Positions 34,144 to 43,039 of a DNA stretch of 64,000 nucleotides are shown in pieces; positions within the stretch are counted from its first letter, which is position 1, and every line of letters begins with the position of its first letter. The DNA is from Siphonobacter sp048595215 (GTDB lineage Bacteria; Bacteroidota; Bacteroidia; Cytophagales; Spirosomataceae), in contig NZ_JBMDWJ010000351.1 in the NCBI RefSeq assembly GCF_048595215.1, positions 1 to 64,000 on the forward strand. The letters run 5' to 3'. A program made the translations under genes and the position numbers. The notes under the pieces are model-generated. The model was not told where the DNA came from, made no database searches, and saw only the letters and a list, made by a program, of their open reading frames with translations.

Positions 34144-37100
34144 TTATAGTCCAAATCTTACGTTGAAACCAACTGAACGAACGGGGATCTGCTGACCTCC
34201 TTCACCCCATTGGGTCTGCGTTTCTGAAGGATCGATACCGCCACCAACTTTGCTATAAATCAGGAAGGGATTACGAACCATGAGGGCGATGTAAGCCGTT
34301 TTGAAAGGCGTATTCCGAATCCAGGCTACGGGTAGGTTATAGCCTAAATTTACTTCTCGCAGTTTTACGTAGGTTTTGTCGAAGATCCAGTTTTCATTCA
34401 GATCAAACAGACGACTTTCGTACAATGACTGAGCATCGGCGTAAGTCGTGTTAGCCGTACCATCGGCGTATACGGAATTCGGGAAGAGTACACCACCGCC
34501 ATTCGCCGGATCGTCCCGTTTCGGATTGCCTTTACCGTTCAGACCAGCCGTTTCAGCACTTAAACCTGAACCAGCCAGGAACATACGTGAGGTAGAATAG
34601 AATTTACCACCCAGAAGCCAGTCAATATTGAAACGCAGCGTAACCCCTTTGTAATTAAAGGTACTCAAGAAACCACCCTTCATTTTAGGTAATACGTTAG
34701 CTAAATCCTGGTTGGCGGTAGAAAGGGGCAAACCATTCGCATCTACAATAACTTTACCATTGTTAGGGTTATCAACTTTATTACCATTGGCATCTACGGC
34801 CTGATAACGCTGGAATTGACGACCTACGATAGTACCCCAGTCAGAGCCTTCGCGAGCAATAAATCCTAAACTAGTACCGCCAAATTGAGGTACACCGCTG
34901 AAGATGGAGGTTTGTCCCAAGTAAGCCTGCAACAGGTTATAGGTCTTCACGCCAGCGGCCAGTTCAACCACTTTTGAGCGGCTGCGATCCAGGTTGATGT
35001 CGAAATCCCAAGTAAAGTCTTTCGTTTTAATGGGTACGGCATTGATGTGCAATTCCATACCTTCGGAACGAATGTTACCTGCGTTGATAAGAGCAGTATT
35101 GTATCCACTTGATCCTGGTACGGATAAGGGTAAAATCTGGTTGGTGTTGTCCTGACGATAAACCGTAAATTCCAGACCAATCCGGTTGTTAAGGAATTTC
35201 AAATCAATACCACCTTCGTAACCACTGGACAGACCTGGCTTCAGGTTCTGATTGGGTAATTGCGTCGGAATGGTTTGAGTTGTATTGCTTCCGTACTTCT
35301 GACCTACGTTGTAAACCGTATAAATCTGGTAAGGATCAAGATCTGAACCAACCTGAGCAAATGAACCACGGATTTTACCGTATGAGAGTACGCGTTTGTT
35401 CTGCAGGAACTCCGAGAAGATCAAACCAGCCGTTACGGATGGGTAGAAATAAGAGTTGCTATTAACTGGTAAAGTAGAAGACCAGTCATTGCGAGCCGTT
35501 GCTTCAATGAATAACAGATCATTGTAATCGAAGCTTACGTATCCAAATACGCTACGAACCTCTCTTACGTAATTGTTACTAGTGAAAGTACCCGGCGTAG
35601 CAGAGTTGGTGATGTTGTAATAATTCGGAATCGAAAGACCACCATTCGTATTCATGGCCAGGTATTCCCGAGTATTCTTCCGAATGTTACCACCAGCGTT
35701 AGCGTTCAGGTTAAACTTACCAAACTTCTTGTTATAAGAAAGTAAACCTTCGTAGTTGTCCTCACGACGCGTATCATTTGAAGTACCAAAGTAAGCCGTA
35801 TTCTTCGTAAAAGATGCTACCCGACGATTGTAGTAACCAGTCAATAAATCCCGACGTGCTACCACAGAAAGACTTAGATCATCTGTAAACTTGTACGTTA
35901 AGCCGAAATCACCAAAAAGACGCTCATTCTTTTCGTTGTTGATGTTTTCATAAACCTGCGTATAGGGGTTATCCCAGTACAGGGGCGTCGTGTTCTCCGG
36001 ACCTGTAATGTTCCAGCTACGGTACGTTCCGTCGGGGTTTTTGTACGTACGCAATTGCGTCATGTCCAACTGACGTTGGAACCACTGGTTGAATGATCCA
36101 ATCGTCTGGTTCTGTCCGCTATAGCCATCCGAAGGACGGTTGCGAGTCTTCTCGTTTGAGTAGTTCAGGTTCAGGTTAGCCGTGAATTTAGGCGTAATGT
36201 TGATGCCCAACTTACCCGATAAATAGTCCCGCTGCTGCTGACTATTTGGGATAATACCTTTTACGTTAAAGTTCGTGTAAGACACGCGAGCGTTAAAGAG
36301 TTCATTCGACTTGCTGATGGCTACGTTAGTGTTTACCGTGGCACCGGTCTGGAAGAAGCTGCGAATGTTATTGGGCTGCGGTGAGAAAGGAACTTCTTTA
36401 CCAAAATCCGGATCAGAAGGAATCCAAGAATACCAGGGACGATACAGCGTACCATCCATTCGGGGACCCCAGCTTTCATCGGCCGAGTAATCAATCGTTT
36501 TCTGTCCGTTAAAGGCAGCCCAGCTAGCGGGGTGAATCGCAGGATTGTACTTGAATGTACCGAAGTCCTGGGAATAACCACCACCGTACTCGTTTTGATA
36601 CTTAGGTAACAAAGAAACGTTGTCGAAGGTCGTACTGTGGTTGACATCAATACCCAAACCTTGCTGATTCTTACCTTTTTTCGTCGTAATAACCACCACA
36701 CCGGCAGAAGCCCGGTTTCCGTACAGAGCAGAAGCCGCGGGGCCCTTCAGTACGTTCAGAGATTCTACGTCGTCCATGTTGACGAAGTTCACATCCGTAA
36801 CCGTACCATCCACTACGTATAAGGGATCGCCACCCGTCAGTGAGTTCACACCGCGAATCCGGATGCTAGGTGTACCGAATTTAGCACCTGATTGGCTAAA
36901 TACCTGTACCCCGGCTACTTTACCCGCCAAGGCGTCCGCTACGTTGTTGTTGCGGGCAATGGCCAAGTTGGCTCCCTTTACTTCCTGTACAGCGGAGTTG
37001 ATGGCTTTCTTTTCGCGACCAATGTTCAAAGCCGTAACGACTACTTCCTGAAGATCGTCATTGGTAACTTGCAGTACTACGTTTACTTCCGTACGATTAT

Positions 37101-37356
37101 CAACGCCTACTTCTTGTCTAATAAAACCGATAGACGTGAAGACCAAGGTAGCATTAGCTCCTACGTTCAGTTTGTACTCTCCATTAGCGTTCGTGGAAAT
37201 ACCCCGGTTAGTGCCTTTAAGCGTTACGTTGACTCCGGGAATGGGAGAACCGTCATCACTTGAGGTGACCTTACCAATCACCACACGATCCTGTCCGTAC
37301 GCATGCATAACAAGCGTACTGAGCAACATAACTGTTGCCAGTAGAATTTTTCTCAT
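34144..37356 (-). CDS. SusC/RagA-family TonB-linked outer-membrane transporter
   Basis: A 1070-residue TonB-dependent importer. After the signal peptide (about 1-21) comes a carboxypeptidase-regulatory-like domain (SSDDGSPIPGVNVTLKGT...GVSTNANGEY-type, about 25-110), then the plug beginning LQEVVVTALNIGREKK with the family segment RIRGVNSLTGGDPLYVVDG, and a 22-strand barrel ending in VGFNVRFGL. With the SusD lipoprotein downstream it should import an oligomer captured at the surface, driven by TonB-ExbBD. An excellent promoter lies 45-76 bases upstream of the start, so susCD form their own transcript, separate from the lut genes. Confidence 0.95.
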   Translation of the reverse strand: MRKILLATVMLLSTLVMHAYGQDRVVIGKVTSSDDGSPIPGVNVTLKGTNRGISTNANGEYKLNVGANATLVFTSIGFIRQEVGVDNRTEVNVVLQVTNDDLQEVVVTALNIGREKKAINSAVQEVKGANLAIARNNNVADALAGKVAGVQVFSQSGAKFGTPSIRIRGVNSLTGGDPLYVVDGTVTDVNFVNMDDVESLNVLKGPAASALYGNRASAGVVVITTKKGKNQQGLGIDVNHSTTFDNVSLLPKYQNEYGGGYSQDFGTFKYNPAIHPASWAAFNGQKTIDYSADESWGPRMDGTLYRPWYSWIPSDPDFGKEVPFSPQPNNIRSFFQTGATVNTNVAISKSNELFNARVSYTNFNVKGIIPNSQQQRDYLSGKLGINITPKFTANLNLNYSNEKTRNRPSDGYSGQNQTIGSFNQWFQRQLDMTQLRTYKNPDGTYRSWNITGPENTTPLYWDNPYTQVYENINNEKNERLFGDFGLTYKFTDDLSLSVVARRDLLTGYYNRRVASFTKNTAYFGTSNDTRREDNYEGLLSYNKKFGKFNLNANAGGNIRKNTREYLAMNTNGGLSIPNYYNITNSATPGTFTSNNYVREVRSVFGYVSFDYNDLLFIEATARNDWSSTLPVNSNSYFYPSVTAGLIFSEFLQNKRVLSYGKIRGSFAQVGSDLDPYQIYTVYNVGQKYGSNTTQTIPTQLPNQNLKPGLSSGYEGGIDLKFLNNRIGLEFTVYRQDNTNQILPLSVPGSSGYNTALINAGNIRSEGMELHINAVPIKTKDFTWDFDINLDRSRSKVVELAAGVKTYNLLQAYLGQTSIFSGVPQFGGTSLGFIAREGSDWGTIVGRQFQRYQAVDANGNKVDNPNNGKVIVDANGLPLSTANQDLANVLPKMKGGFLSTFNYKGVTLRFNIDWLLGGKFYSTSRMFLAGSGLSAETAGLNGKGNPKRDDPANGGGVLFPNSVYADGTANTTYADAQSLYESRLFDLNENWIFDKTYVKLREVNLGYNLPVAWIRNTPFKTAYIALMVRNPFLIYSKVGGGIDPSETQTQWGEGGQQIPVRSVGFNVRFGL

Positions 37357-37400
37357 TTGTTTTGGTTAAGGAGTTAGGGATTTATGTTAAATCCTGTCTA

Positions 37401-37432
37401 CAAACATAATATAATATTTGCATTCTGTCAAA
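37401..37432 (-). promoter_or_regulatory. Bacteroidetes promoter of the susCD operon
   Basis: On the minus strand TTTG (37432-37429), a 20-base AT-rich spacer and TATGTTTG (37408-37401) match the consensus at every fixed base. The expected 5' leader to the ATG at 37356 is about 38 bases. The rest of the 395-base gap up to lutC (37433-37690) is AT-rich and holds no gene I can support. Confidence 0.75.
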
Positions 37433-37690
37433 ATGTAAAATTTATTGTAAGGTCAAGGTTTGAAGTATTTTTAAAATAATCCCCTGTTTTTTGTGAAGAT
37501 TACAAAACAAAAGAGTCCTCTTTAGTAATATGTACAAAAAAAATAGAATAAATGATTTGAAATTTTTAGTTGCTCTGCGAAAGCCTAAATAGGATAATTT
37601 CAGTATTTGCTTTTTAGGAAGGTACAAATCAGATAATGAATGACTTAGCCTTTTAACGTTGTATACGTATATTGATGAACAGTACCTATA

Positions 37691-37734
37691 AAAGGAGCCA
37701 GGCCGAATGATACATCATCCGGCCTGGCTCCTTT
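37691..37734. terminator. Terminator after lutC
   Basis: AAAGGAGCCAGGCCG (37691-37705) pairs perfectly with CGGCCTGGCTCCTTT (37720-37734), a 15-base stem with a 14-base loop, 18 bases past the lutC stop on the minus strand. Confidence 0.88.
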
Positions 37735-37751
37735 ATGATAATCGGAAAACG

Positions 37752-38339
37752 TTACTCTATAATAAAGACTACCAAACTGCGGGCTCCGTGTGCCCCTACC
37801 ACCAGCGATTGCTCAATGTCAGCGGTTTTGGACGGACCAGCGATGAAGGTACCAAAACCCGTCTCGTCGACCTGAATCCGGCGGTAAGCTTCGTGCATGT
37901 TCGGGACAATCGTTTCGGCCCGGATGATCAGTACTAAATGCTGTGTGATAAAGGGTAAGGCCCGATGCCGCATTTCCTGTTCCGTTACCCAGATGGCTCC
38001 ATTTTCGGCCACACCGTATCGCCCTGGGATTACGGCGAGTTCGATAGCTTCCAGCTCGTGGGGATCGCTTACACCAAGATCCGCGTTGCCCAGATCCGCT
38101 AATTCGGGTAACGTTATAGCTATACGAGTTAAATCCGGGTAAATCTCTTTTAAACGTTCGGCAACCCTGGATAAATCCGGTACTACCTCCACGGTGCCGC
38201 CAATCATTTGCAGTGTTTGTTGATACTGAGCCAACACATCCGGATAATTCGATTCGAAGGTATATACGGATGGCAGCGGCAACAAATCGGGTTTATTCGC
38301 CCGAATGGCCTGTAATATGGTTTCTCGACTCGAAGACAT
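37752..38339 (-). CDS. lutC: Lactate utilization protein C (LUD domain)
   Basis: A 195-residue LUD-domain protein, the third part of the LutABC complex that oxidises L-lactate to pyruvate in the cytoplasm. Family segments include SSRETILQAIR at the start, LGVSDPHELEAIELAVIPGRYGVAENGAIWV in the middle and TGFGTFIAGPSKTADIEQSLVVGAHG near the end, with the usual glycine-rich turns. It lies 12 bases downstream of lutB, so the two are co-transcribed, and a strong terminator follows. In this locus its lactate would come from rhamnose through lactaldehyde oxidation. Confidence 0.92.
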   Translation of the reverse strand: MSSSRETILQAIRANKPDLLPLPSVYTFESNYPDVLAQYQQTLQMIGGTVEVVPDLSRVAERLKEIYPDLTRIAITLPELADLGNADLGVSDPHELEAIELAVIPGRYGVAENGAIWVTEQEMRHRALPFITQHLVLIIRAETIVPNMHEAYRRIQVDETGFGTFIAGPSKTADIEQSLVVGAHGARSLVVFIIE

Positions 38340-38351
38340 GGCTAATAATAT

Positions 38352-39725
38352 TTATTTACGATTCTTCTCCCACCACTGCCGGAAACTGTCTTTGGGAGCA
38401 TCGGGCAACTCACGGTGAATACTCCAGGCATTCAGCGGATTGTTGGCCGCCCAGGGAGCAATCCGTAAGGCCGTACGAGCCGCGTTGAAACTCAGTTTAA
38501 ATAAGGTAGGAGAGGCCAGTACCTTCGAAGCCAGTTGTAAGCTGGTTTTTTTGATGCCGCCCACGTAGCCTTCCTGAGCCAGTACCTGCCGCCATTTATA
38601 AAGCTGGTCATGAATATCGATTTTCACCGGACACACGTTCGAGCAACTGCCGCAGAGGGTACTGGCAAAAGGTAAATCCGCGTTCTTCCGCATATCCAGA
38701 TTCGGAGCCAGGATCGAGCCAATCGGTCCTGCCACGGCGTTGTGGTAACTATGGCCGCCACTTCGCCGGTATACGGGGCAGGTGTTCATACAGGCTCCAC
38801 AGCGAATGCACTTTAAGGAATTCCGGAAATCAGGTCGGCCCAACTGCGTAGTACGACCATTATCAACGATGACAATGTGCATCTCCTGACCGGGTCGGGG
38901 CCGGTGAAAGTGACTGGAATAGGCCGTCACGGGTTGTCCGGTTGCACTGCGGGTCAGTAAACGAAGGAACACGCCTAGATGCTCAGCTCGCGGGATGATT
39001 TTCTCGAAACCCATACTGGCAATGTGAATCTCGGCCAGGTGAGCTCCCATGTCGGCATTTCCTTCATTGGTACACACTACAAAACCGCCCGTTTCGGCGA
39101 TGGCGAAGTTGACGCCCGTTAGGGCCGCTCGCCGGGTCAGAAAGGTTTCGCGGAGGTGTTGCCGGGCTGCTTCCGTCAGGTACTGCGGATCGGTCGCTCC
39201 TTTTTCCGTACCCAAGTGCTCGTGAAAGGTGTCGCCTACGTCCGATTTCTTCAGGTGAATGGCCGGAAGTACAATATGACTGGGCGGTTCCTGCCGAAGT
39301 TGCACAATGCGTTCACCCAAATCCGTATCGATTACTTCAATACCCTTGCTCCGGAGAAAGTCGTTGAGGTGACATTCCTCGGTGAGCATGGACTTGGATT
39401 TAATCATCCGGTCAATGCCCTTTTTATTGAGTAGCGACCAGACAATCTCATTATGTTCCTGAGCATTCGCGGCCCAGTGTACCGTAATGCCGTTTTCTTG
39501 AGCCTTGCGTTCAAAGTTTTCCAGCAGGGTATCCAGGTTCGATAAAACGTGATGCTTGATTTGCGACGCTGCTTCCCGTAAAGCCTCCCATTCGGGCAAT
39601 TGCATGGCCGCCCGGTCGCGTTTCTGGCGTACCCACCACAGGGTTTCATCGTGCCAGTCTACCCGGGGTTCGTCTCTATTGAATACTTCCGAGGCGGCAG
39701 CGTGATCAAGTGTATGCGGACTCAT
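38352..39725 (-). CDS. lutB: Lactate utilization protein B, iron-sulfur protein
   Basis: A 457-residue LUD-domain plus ferredoxin-type protein of the LutABC lactate oxidase. The N-terminal LUD domain spans about 60-290 (VHWAANAQEHNEIVWSLL, INFAIAETGG-like region). Two 4Fe-4S clusters are marked by CIRCGACMNTCPVYR and LCGSCSNVCPVKID, both with all cysteines. It normally follows lutA directly; here lutA lies 1 kb upstream with an opposite-strand gene between. The upstream 580 bases are AT-rich and contain an imperfect inverted repeat that may hold the lutB promoter. Confidence 0.94.
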   Translation of the reverse strand: MSPHTLDHAAASEVFNRDEPRVDWHDETLWWVRQKRDRAAMQLPEWEALREAASQIKHHVLSNLDTLLENFERKAQENGITVHWAANAQEHNEIVWSLLNKKGIDRMIKSKSMLTEECHLNDFLRSKGIEVIDTDLGERIVQLRQEPPSHIVLPAIHLKKSDVGDTFHEHLGTEKGATDPQYLTEAARQHLRETFLTRRAALTGVNFAIAETGGFVVCTNEGNADMGAHLAEIHIASMGFEKIIPRAEHLGVFLRLLTRSATGQPVTAYSSHFHRPRPGQEMHIVIVDNGRTTQLGRPDFRNSLKCIRCGACMNTCPVYRRSGGHSYHNAVAGPIGSILAPNLDMRKNADLPFASTLCGSCSNVCPVKIDIHDQLYKWRQVLAQEGYVGGIKKTSLQLASKVLASPTLFKLSFNAARTALRIAPWAANNPLNAWSIHRELPDAPKDSFRQWWEKNRK

Positions 39726-39944
39726 GACGTTGATGTTAGATTACTGGAAGAAGAAGAACTTCTTCGTTTCATACTATTATAGACTTACACTAAAAACCAG
39801 TTCAAGCATTTCAAGAAAGCTTTCTGTGTTGGGACATCCAGTTTTAGGAATTTAATTTTTCCCAGAATGTAAAATAACACCTTGATTTCTTGTTTTTGAG
39901 AACAGATTGAGCTTAAACCATTCAAAAAGAATGTAAAAGGCTTG

Positions 39945-40007
39945 TTTTATAAAATTTATAAAGCTTGATCGTCAATTACACAAAGCTTTTTATAAGATTT
40001 TATAAAG
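39945..40007. repeat. AT-rich imperfect inverted repeat between lutB and the secreted-protein gene
   Basis: TTTTATAAAATTTATAAAGCTT (39945-39966) in shortened form mirrors AAGCTTTTTATAAGAT plus TTTATAAAG (39983-40007), with a few mismatches and a 16-base loop. It sits in the 583-base divergent region 39726-40308, which is AT-rich throughout and holds no other gene. It may be an operator or a cruciform-prone element controlling lutBC; function is unknown. Confidence 0.45.
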
Positions 40008-40196
40008 TGAACATTATAACTATTCCAAGGCAGGGTTTTGAAGATGAAACCTTTTTCGCTTAAACTCCCCAAAAATCGCGTAAAAAAACCATTGGACTTT
40101 TTAAACAACTTTCGGCACTAAAAATAGAAATGTTGTACTATTCTAAGTTTATGGTGGCACCGTAAGAGGAACTTTTCGGATTTAACATTTAGGTAA

Positions 40197-40227
40197 TTGA
40201 CTCATAATCAAACTATGTGCACCTTTG
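40197..40227 (+). promoter_or_regulatory. Probable promoter of the small secreted-protein gene
   Basis: TTG (40197-40199), a 20-base spacer and CACCTTTG (40220-40227) fit the Bacteroidetes promoter with one mismatch in the TA. The leader to the ATG at 40309 would be about 75 bases and ends with TTCCCATTTGAAAAACATATC-like sequence (40283-40303), which has a near copy at 30916-30936. Confidence 0.5.
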
Positions 40228-40308
40228 TATCACCCAAACGGCAAAACACAATCAAAAAGCTGTTTGCACTTGTTTTGTATTTTTCCCATTTGAAAAACAT
40301 ATCATCCC

Positions 40309-40698
40309 ATGAAAAAGTCCATCAACTTCATCCTTGCAGCCTTCGTGGCTTTTAGTAGTGTAGCTTTCAACGCCACTGCTACCGTAAATTCTGATCCTGC
40401 GAAAGAAACGGTAAAAGCAAATCCGTACAACGCACAACTGGCTCAGGATTCTCAACTGCGTTTCCAATTGACGTTTCAAAATCCTGATAAAAAGAAATTG
40501 ACGATTGCTATCAAGGATAAGGAAAACACGACGCTGTTCACTGAAACGACTACTAACGAAAACTACCTGCGTCTGTTCGATCTTTCGACGTTAGGCGATG
40601 GCAAATACACGTTCGAAGTATTGGGTGGCAAAAATCGCTACACGCAATCATTCGAAATCGCTACGCAAACGAACCGTACGGTTTTAGCTCGTAACTAA
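40309..40698 (+). CDS. Small secreted protein, function unknown
   Basis: A 129-residue exported protein with a signal peptide ending about residue 25 (KKSINFILAAFVAFSSVAFNATA). The mature part of about 100 residues alternates polar and hydrophobic residues (LRFQLTFQN, KLTIAIKDKENTTLFTETTT, LGDGKYTFEVLGG) and looks like a single beta-sandwich domain, similar to the Ig-like sorting-domain fold but without a recognisable type IX signal. It has its own promoter and terminator, and lies on the opposite strand inside what would otherwise be a lutA-lutB-lutC operon. Codon use is that of a well-expressed gene. I do not recognise a named family. Confidence 0.75.
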   Translation: MKKSINFILAAFVAFSSVAFNATATVNSDPAKETVKANPYNAQLAQDSQLRFQLTFQNPDKKKLTIAIKDKENTTLFTETTTNENYLRLFDLSTLGDGKYTFEVLGGKNRYTQSFEIATQTNRTVLARN

Positions 40699-40720
40699 TT
40701 AGAATCCCCCATTTTTTGCG

Positions 40721-40758
40721 GCGTCCTGTAAGCCATAGCTTATGGGACGCATTTTTTT
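40721..40758 (+). terminator. Terminator after the small secreted-protein gene
   Basis: GCGTCC (40721-40726) pairs with GGACGC (40745-40750), with an inner AAGC/GCTT pairing, and a T-run follows (40752-40758) that reaches the lutA stop codon of the opposing strand. Confidence 0.8.
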
Positions 40759-41494
40759 ATTCCTGGGCGTTCAGAATTTCGGCGATGTGCACAATTCGAA
40801 CCGGACTTTTCTGGCGTTTCAGAATGCCTTCCAAGTGCATCAGGCACGACATGTCGCCCGCCGTGATGTACTCGGCTCCGTGGCGTTGATGATCGGCAAC
40901 GCGATCTTTCCCCATTTTCGAGGAAATCGATTCTTCACTGACGGCGAACGTACCGCCAAAACCGCAGCACTCGTCCTTACGATCCAGCTCAACCAGTTGC
41001 AGGTCTTTTACCATGCCGAGCAGTTTACCGGGTTTGGAAAAAGCCGGGCAGTTCAATTCGCTCATCTGCGAGGTTTTCAGTCCCCGCTGGCCGTGGCAGC
41101 TTTGGTGCACGCCCACCTTATGCGGAAAGCGGGCTTCCAGCTTTTCGACCTTCAGTACATCCGTCAAAAATTCCGTGAGTTCGTACACCCGATGCCGGAT
41201 CGTATCCGCCAGCGACTGATTTTCGGGATAGTGCAGATGTTCCTTGACGTGCAGTACGCAGGAACCGGAAGGAGCTACGATATAATCGTATCCCGTAAAA
41301 TTGCGTACAAAATTGGCGTCGCAACCGCCGTTGAGGTGGGCAAAGCCCGAGTTGGCCATGGGCTGCCCGCAACAGGTCTGATTACGGGGAAAATCTACTT
41401 CACAACCAAATTTCTCGAGTAATTCCAAGGTAGCAACGGCTACCTTCGGATAAAATTGATCGACGTAGCAGGGAACAAAAAGAGCAACTTTCAT
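40757..41494 (-). CDS. lutA: Lactate utilization protein A, Cys-rich Fe-S oxidoreductase
   Basis: A 245-residue protein made of two CCG (cysteine-rich) domains as in heterodisulfide reductase subunit B and glycolate oxidase GlcF. The CCG motifs are NQTCCGQPMANSG (about residue 40) and RKDECCGFGGTF (about 195), with VALFVPCYVDQ at the start. With LutB and LutC it oxidises L-lactate to pyruvate. It lies 80 bases downstream of the rhamnulokinase gene on the same strand and probably shares that transcript, while lutB and lutC are cut off from it by the convergent secreted-protein gene. Confidence 0.93.
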   Translation of the reverse strand: MKVALFVPCYVDQFYPKVAVATLELLEKFGCEVDFPRNQTCCGQPMANSGFAHLNGGCDANFVRNFTGYDYIVAPSGSCVLHVKEHLHYPENQSLADTIRHRVYELTEFLTDVLKVEKLEARFPHKVGVHQSCHGQRGLKTSQMSELNCPAFSKPGKLLGMVKDLQLVELDRKDECCGFGGTFAVSEESISSKMGKDRVADHQRHGAEYITAGDMSCLMHLEGILKRQKSPVRIVHIAEILNAQE

Positions 41495-41574
41495 CAGCTT
41501 TGAGCTTGTCGCTATTGGCTGTGTACTCGGGTTTCTGCTTTCGGATCAGCGAAAAGCGGACGGCCAATAACGAT

Positions 41575-42960
41575 TTATAATTCCGTACAAACTGTTTTCT
41601 TCAACGTAAATAAACTCCCATCAAAGGGCTTTTCCTTATTCCAAGCGTCCTCGATGACCAGAGCCGCTCCCAGAGCCGAAGCCTGAGCAATTTCCGAAGC
41701 CAGTACTTCACATTCCGGAAAAGCCTGAGCCAGCAGATTCAGATAAATTTCGTTCCGGCTGAAACCACCGTCCACAAAAATTCGCCGGATGGCCGTGTTG
41801 CCTTTGGCTAATTTGACCGAAGCGATTTGCTGAGCCATCAAATCCAGAATCAACTGATGGTACGCTTCTTCGTAACTACTGAATTCATTCAGGTTTCGTT
41901 CCGAAAAAGTGGAATCTTCCAGCGAACCCAGCCGTACCGAATCGGGCGAAGCCTGGTTGAAGCGACTGCGTAAGGACAAAAGAATGGCTTCGTCGTATGA
42001 TACTCGCTGATACTGCGAAAGATCCGTTTGAAAATAATCCGCCAGGTGTTTAACGGCCCGTTCGTGTTCATTTCCGGCAAACAACCGGGAAGCTTTGACC
42101 GGATCACCCCGGAAGGTCAGGTAACTGAGGCAATCCTGACGTAACTCGCTGATCGTAAGGGGTTCGTCGCTGAACGGGTTCATGGTAATGCACCAGGTTC
42201 CCGTCGAAATCAGTAGAAAAGGTTCCTGCCCGAACGCCCGTAGGTACGGTACCAGAGCCGCCGAACTGTCATGAATACCCACGCCCACCTGCATATCGTC
42301 TTTTTCTACGGCGGGGGAGGTCACAAAAGAAGGCAGAACCATCTGCCCCAGCGAATGAAATCCTTCTTCGAATACCCAGCGGTGGTACTTGCGTTGCGTA
42401 AAATCCCAAAGCCCCGTATGGCAACCGACGCTGGTAATTTCAGAAACAGGACGCTTGGTAAAAAGATAGCTGGCGTACTGGGGCAGGTGCAGTGAGTGCT
42501 CAATTTGCCAGTACAACTCGGATTTCTCGTACTTGAGCCAGTACAACTGCATCCCTGAATTCAGCATACCCAAAACGGGCGAAGCCGTACGGGCCGACCA
42601 TTCCAGTCCCGGACCGTAATGATCGTTAAAGCGTTGCTGAAGTTCAAGTGGGAACGTTTTTAGGTAATTATAGAGGGGCGTGACGGGTTTTCCGTCGACG
42701 TCAATATGAACGAAACTCGCCCCGTACGCGGAAAAATTCAGAGCCCGTACGTCAAATCGGCCTTCGTTCAAGACTTCCGCTAGACTGTCGATCAGCCAAT
42801 TGCTCAATAACTGTAAATCATCCCCGTGGAATCCGTCATCGTCCGGAATTTCTTCGAAAGGTGTCTGCTTCTGGTACACGATCTGGTAGTGCTGATCAAA
42901 GAGAAGCAGTTTCTTATTGGTTTTCCCAATATCAAAAATGGCGACGCAGGGGATAGACAT
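41575..42960 (-). CDS. rhaB: Rhamnulokinase-type FGGY carbohydrate kinase
   Basis: A 461-residue sugar kinase expected to phosphorylate L-rhamnulose at C1 with ATP. The FGGY fold shows the N-terminal ATP-loop IFDIGKTNKKLLLFD, the substrate-side SAYGASFVHID, the HDSSAALVPYL segment and the phosphate-binding LLISTGTWCITMNP. A fuculokinase-like role is possible from sequence alone, but the neighbours (rhamnose isomerase, mutarotase, rhamnulose-phosphate aldolase) favour rhamnulose. It comes after rhaI on the minus strand but a strong terminator separates them (42996-43034), so it may depend on read-through or its own promoter. lutA follows 80 bases later. Confidence 0.88.
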   Translation of the reverse strand: MSIPCVAIFDIGKTNKKLLLFDQHYQIVYQKQTPFEEIPDDDGFHGDDLQLLSNWLIDSLAEVLNEGRFDVRALNFSAYGASFVHIDVDGKPVTPLYNYLKTFPLELQQRFNDHYGPGLEWSARTASPVLGMLNSGMQLYWLKYEKSELYWQIEHSLHLPQYASYLFTKRPVSEITSVGCHTGLWDFTQRKYHRWVFEEGFHSLGQMVLPSFVTSPAVEKDDMQVGVGIHDSSAALVPYLRAFGQEPFLLISTGTWCITMNPFSDEPLTISELRQDCLSYLTFRGDPVKASRLFAGNEHERAVKHLADYFQTDLSQYQRVSYDEAILLSLRSRFNQASPDSVRLGSLEDSTFSERNLNEFSSYEEAYHQLILDLMAQQIASVKLAKGNTAIRRIFVDGGFSRNEIYLNLLAQAFPECEVLASEIAQASALGAALVIEDAWNKEKPFDGSLFTLKKTVCTEL

Positions 42961-42995
42961 GGGGCGTACAGAATGAATTAATGAATGGGTGGATT

Positions 42996-43034
42996 AAAAA
43001 AACGTCAGGTACAGGTAAGTCCTGTACCTGACGT
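42996..43034 (-). terminator. Strong terminator between rhaI and rhaB
   Basis: ACGTCAGGTACAGG (43002-43015) and CCTGTACCTGACGT (43021-43034) form a perfect 14-base stem with a 5-base loop. On the minus strand it is followed by seven Ts (42996-43002 region). It lies 6 bases after the rhaI stop. Confidence 0.9.
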
Positions 43035-43039
43035 AACTA

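Noticed and set aside
37442..37627. 61-codon minus-strand open frame upstream of susC
   Set aside because: Low-complexity AT-rich sequence rich in Lys, Leu and Phe; no start context and no similarity.
40742..41422. 226-codon plus-strand open frame
   Set aside because: Exact antisense of lutA, whose Fe-S motifs are intact on the other strand.
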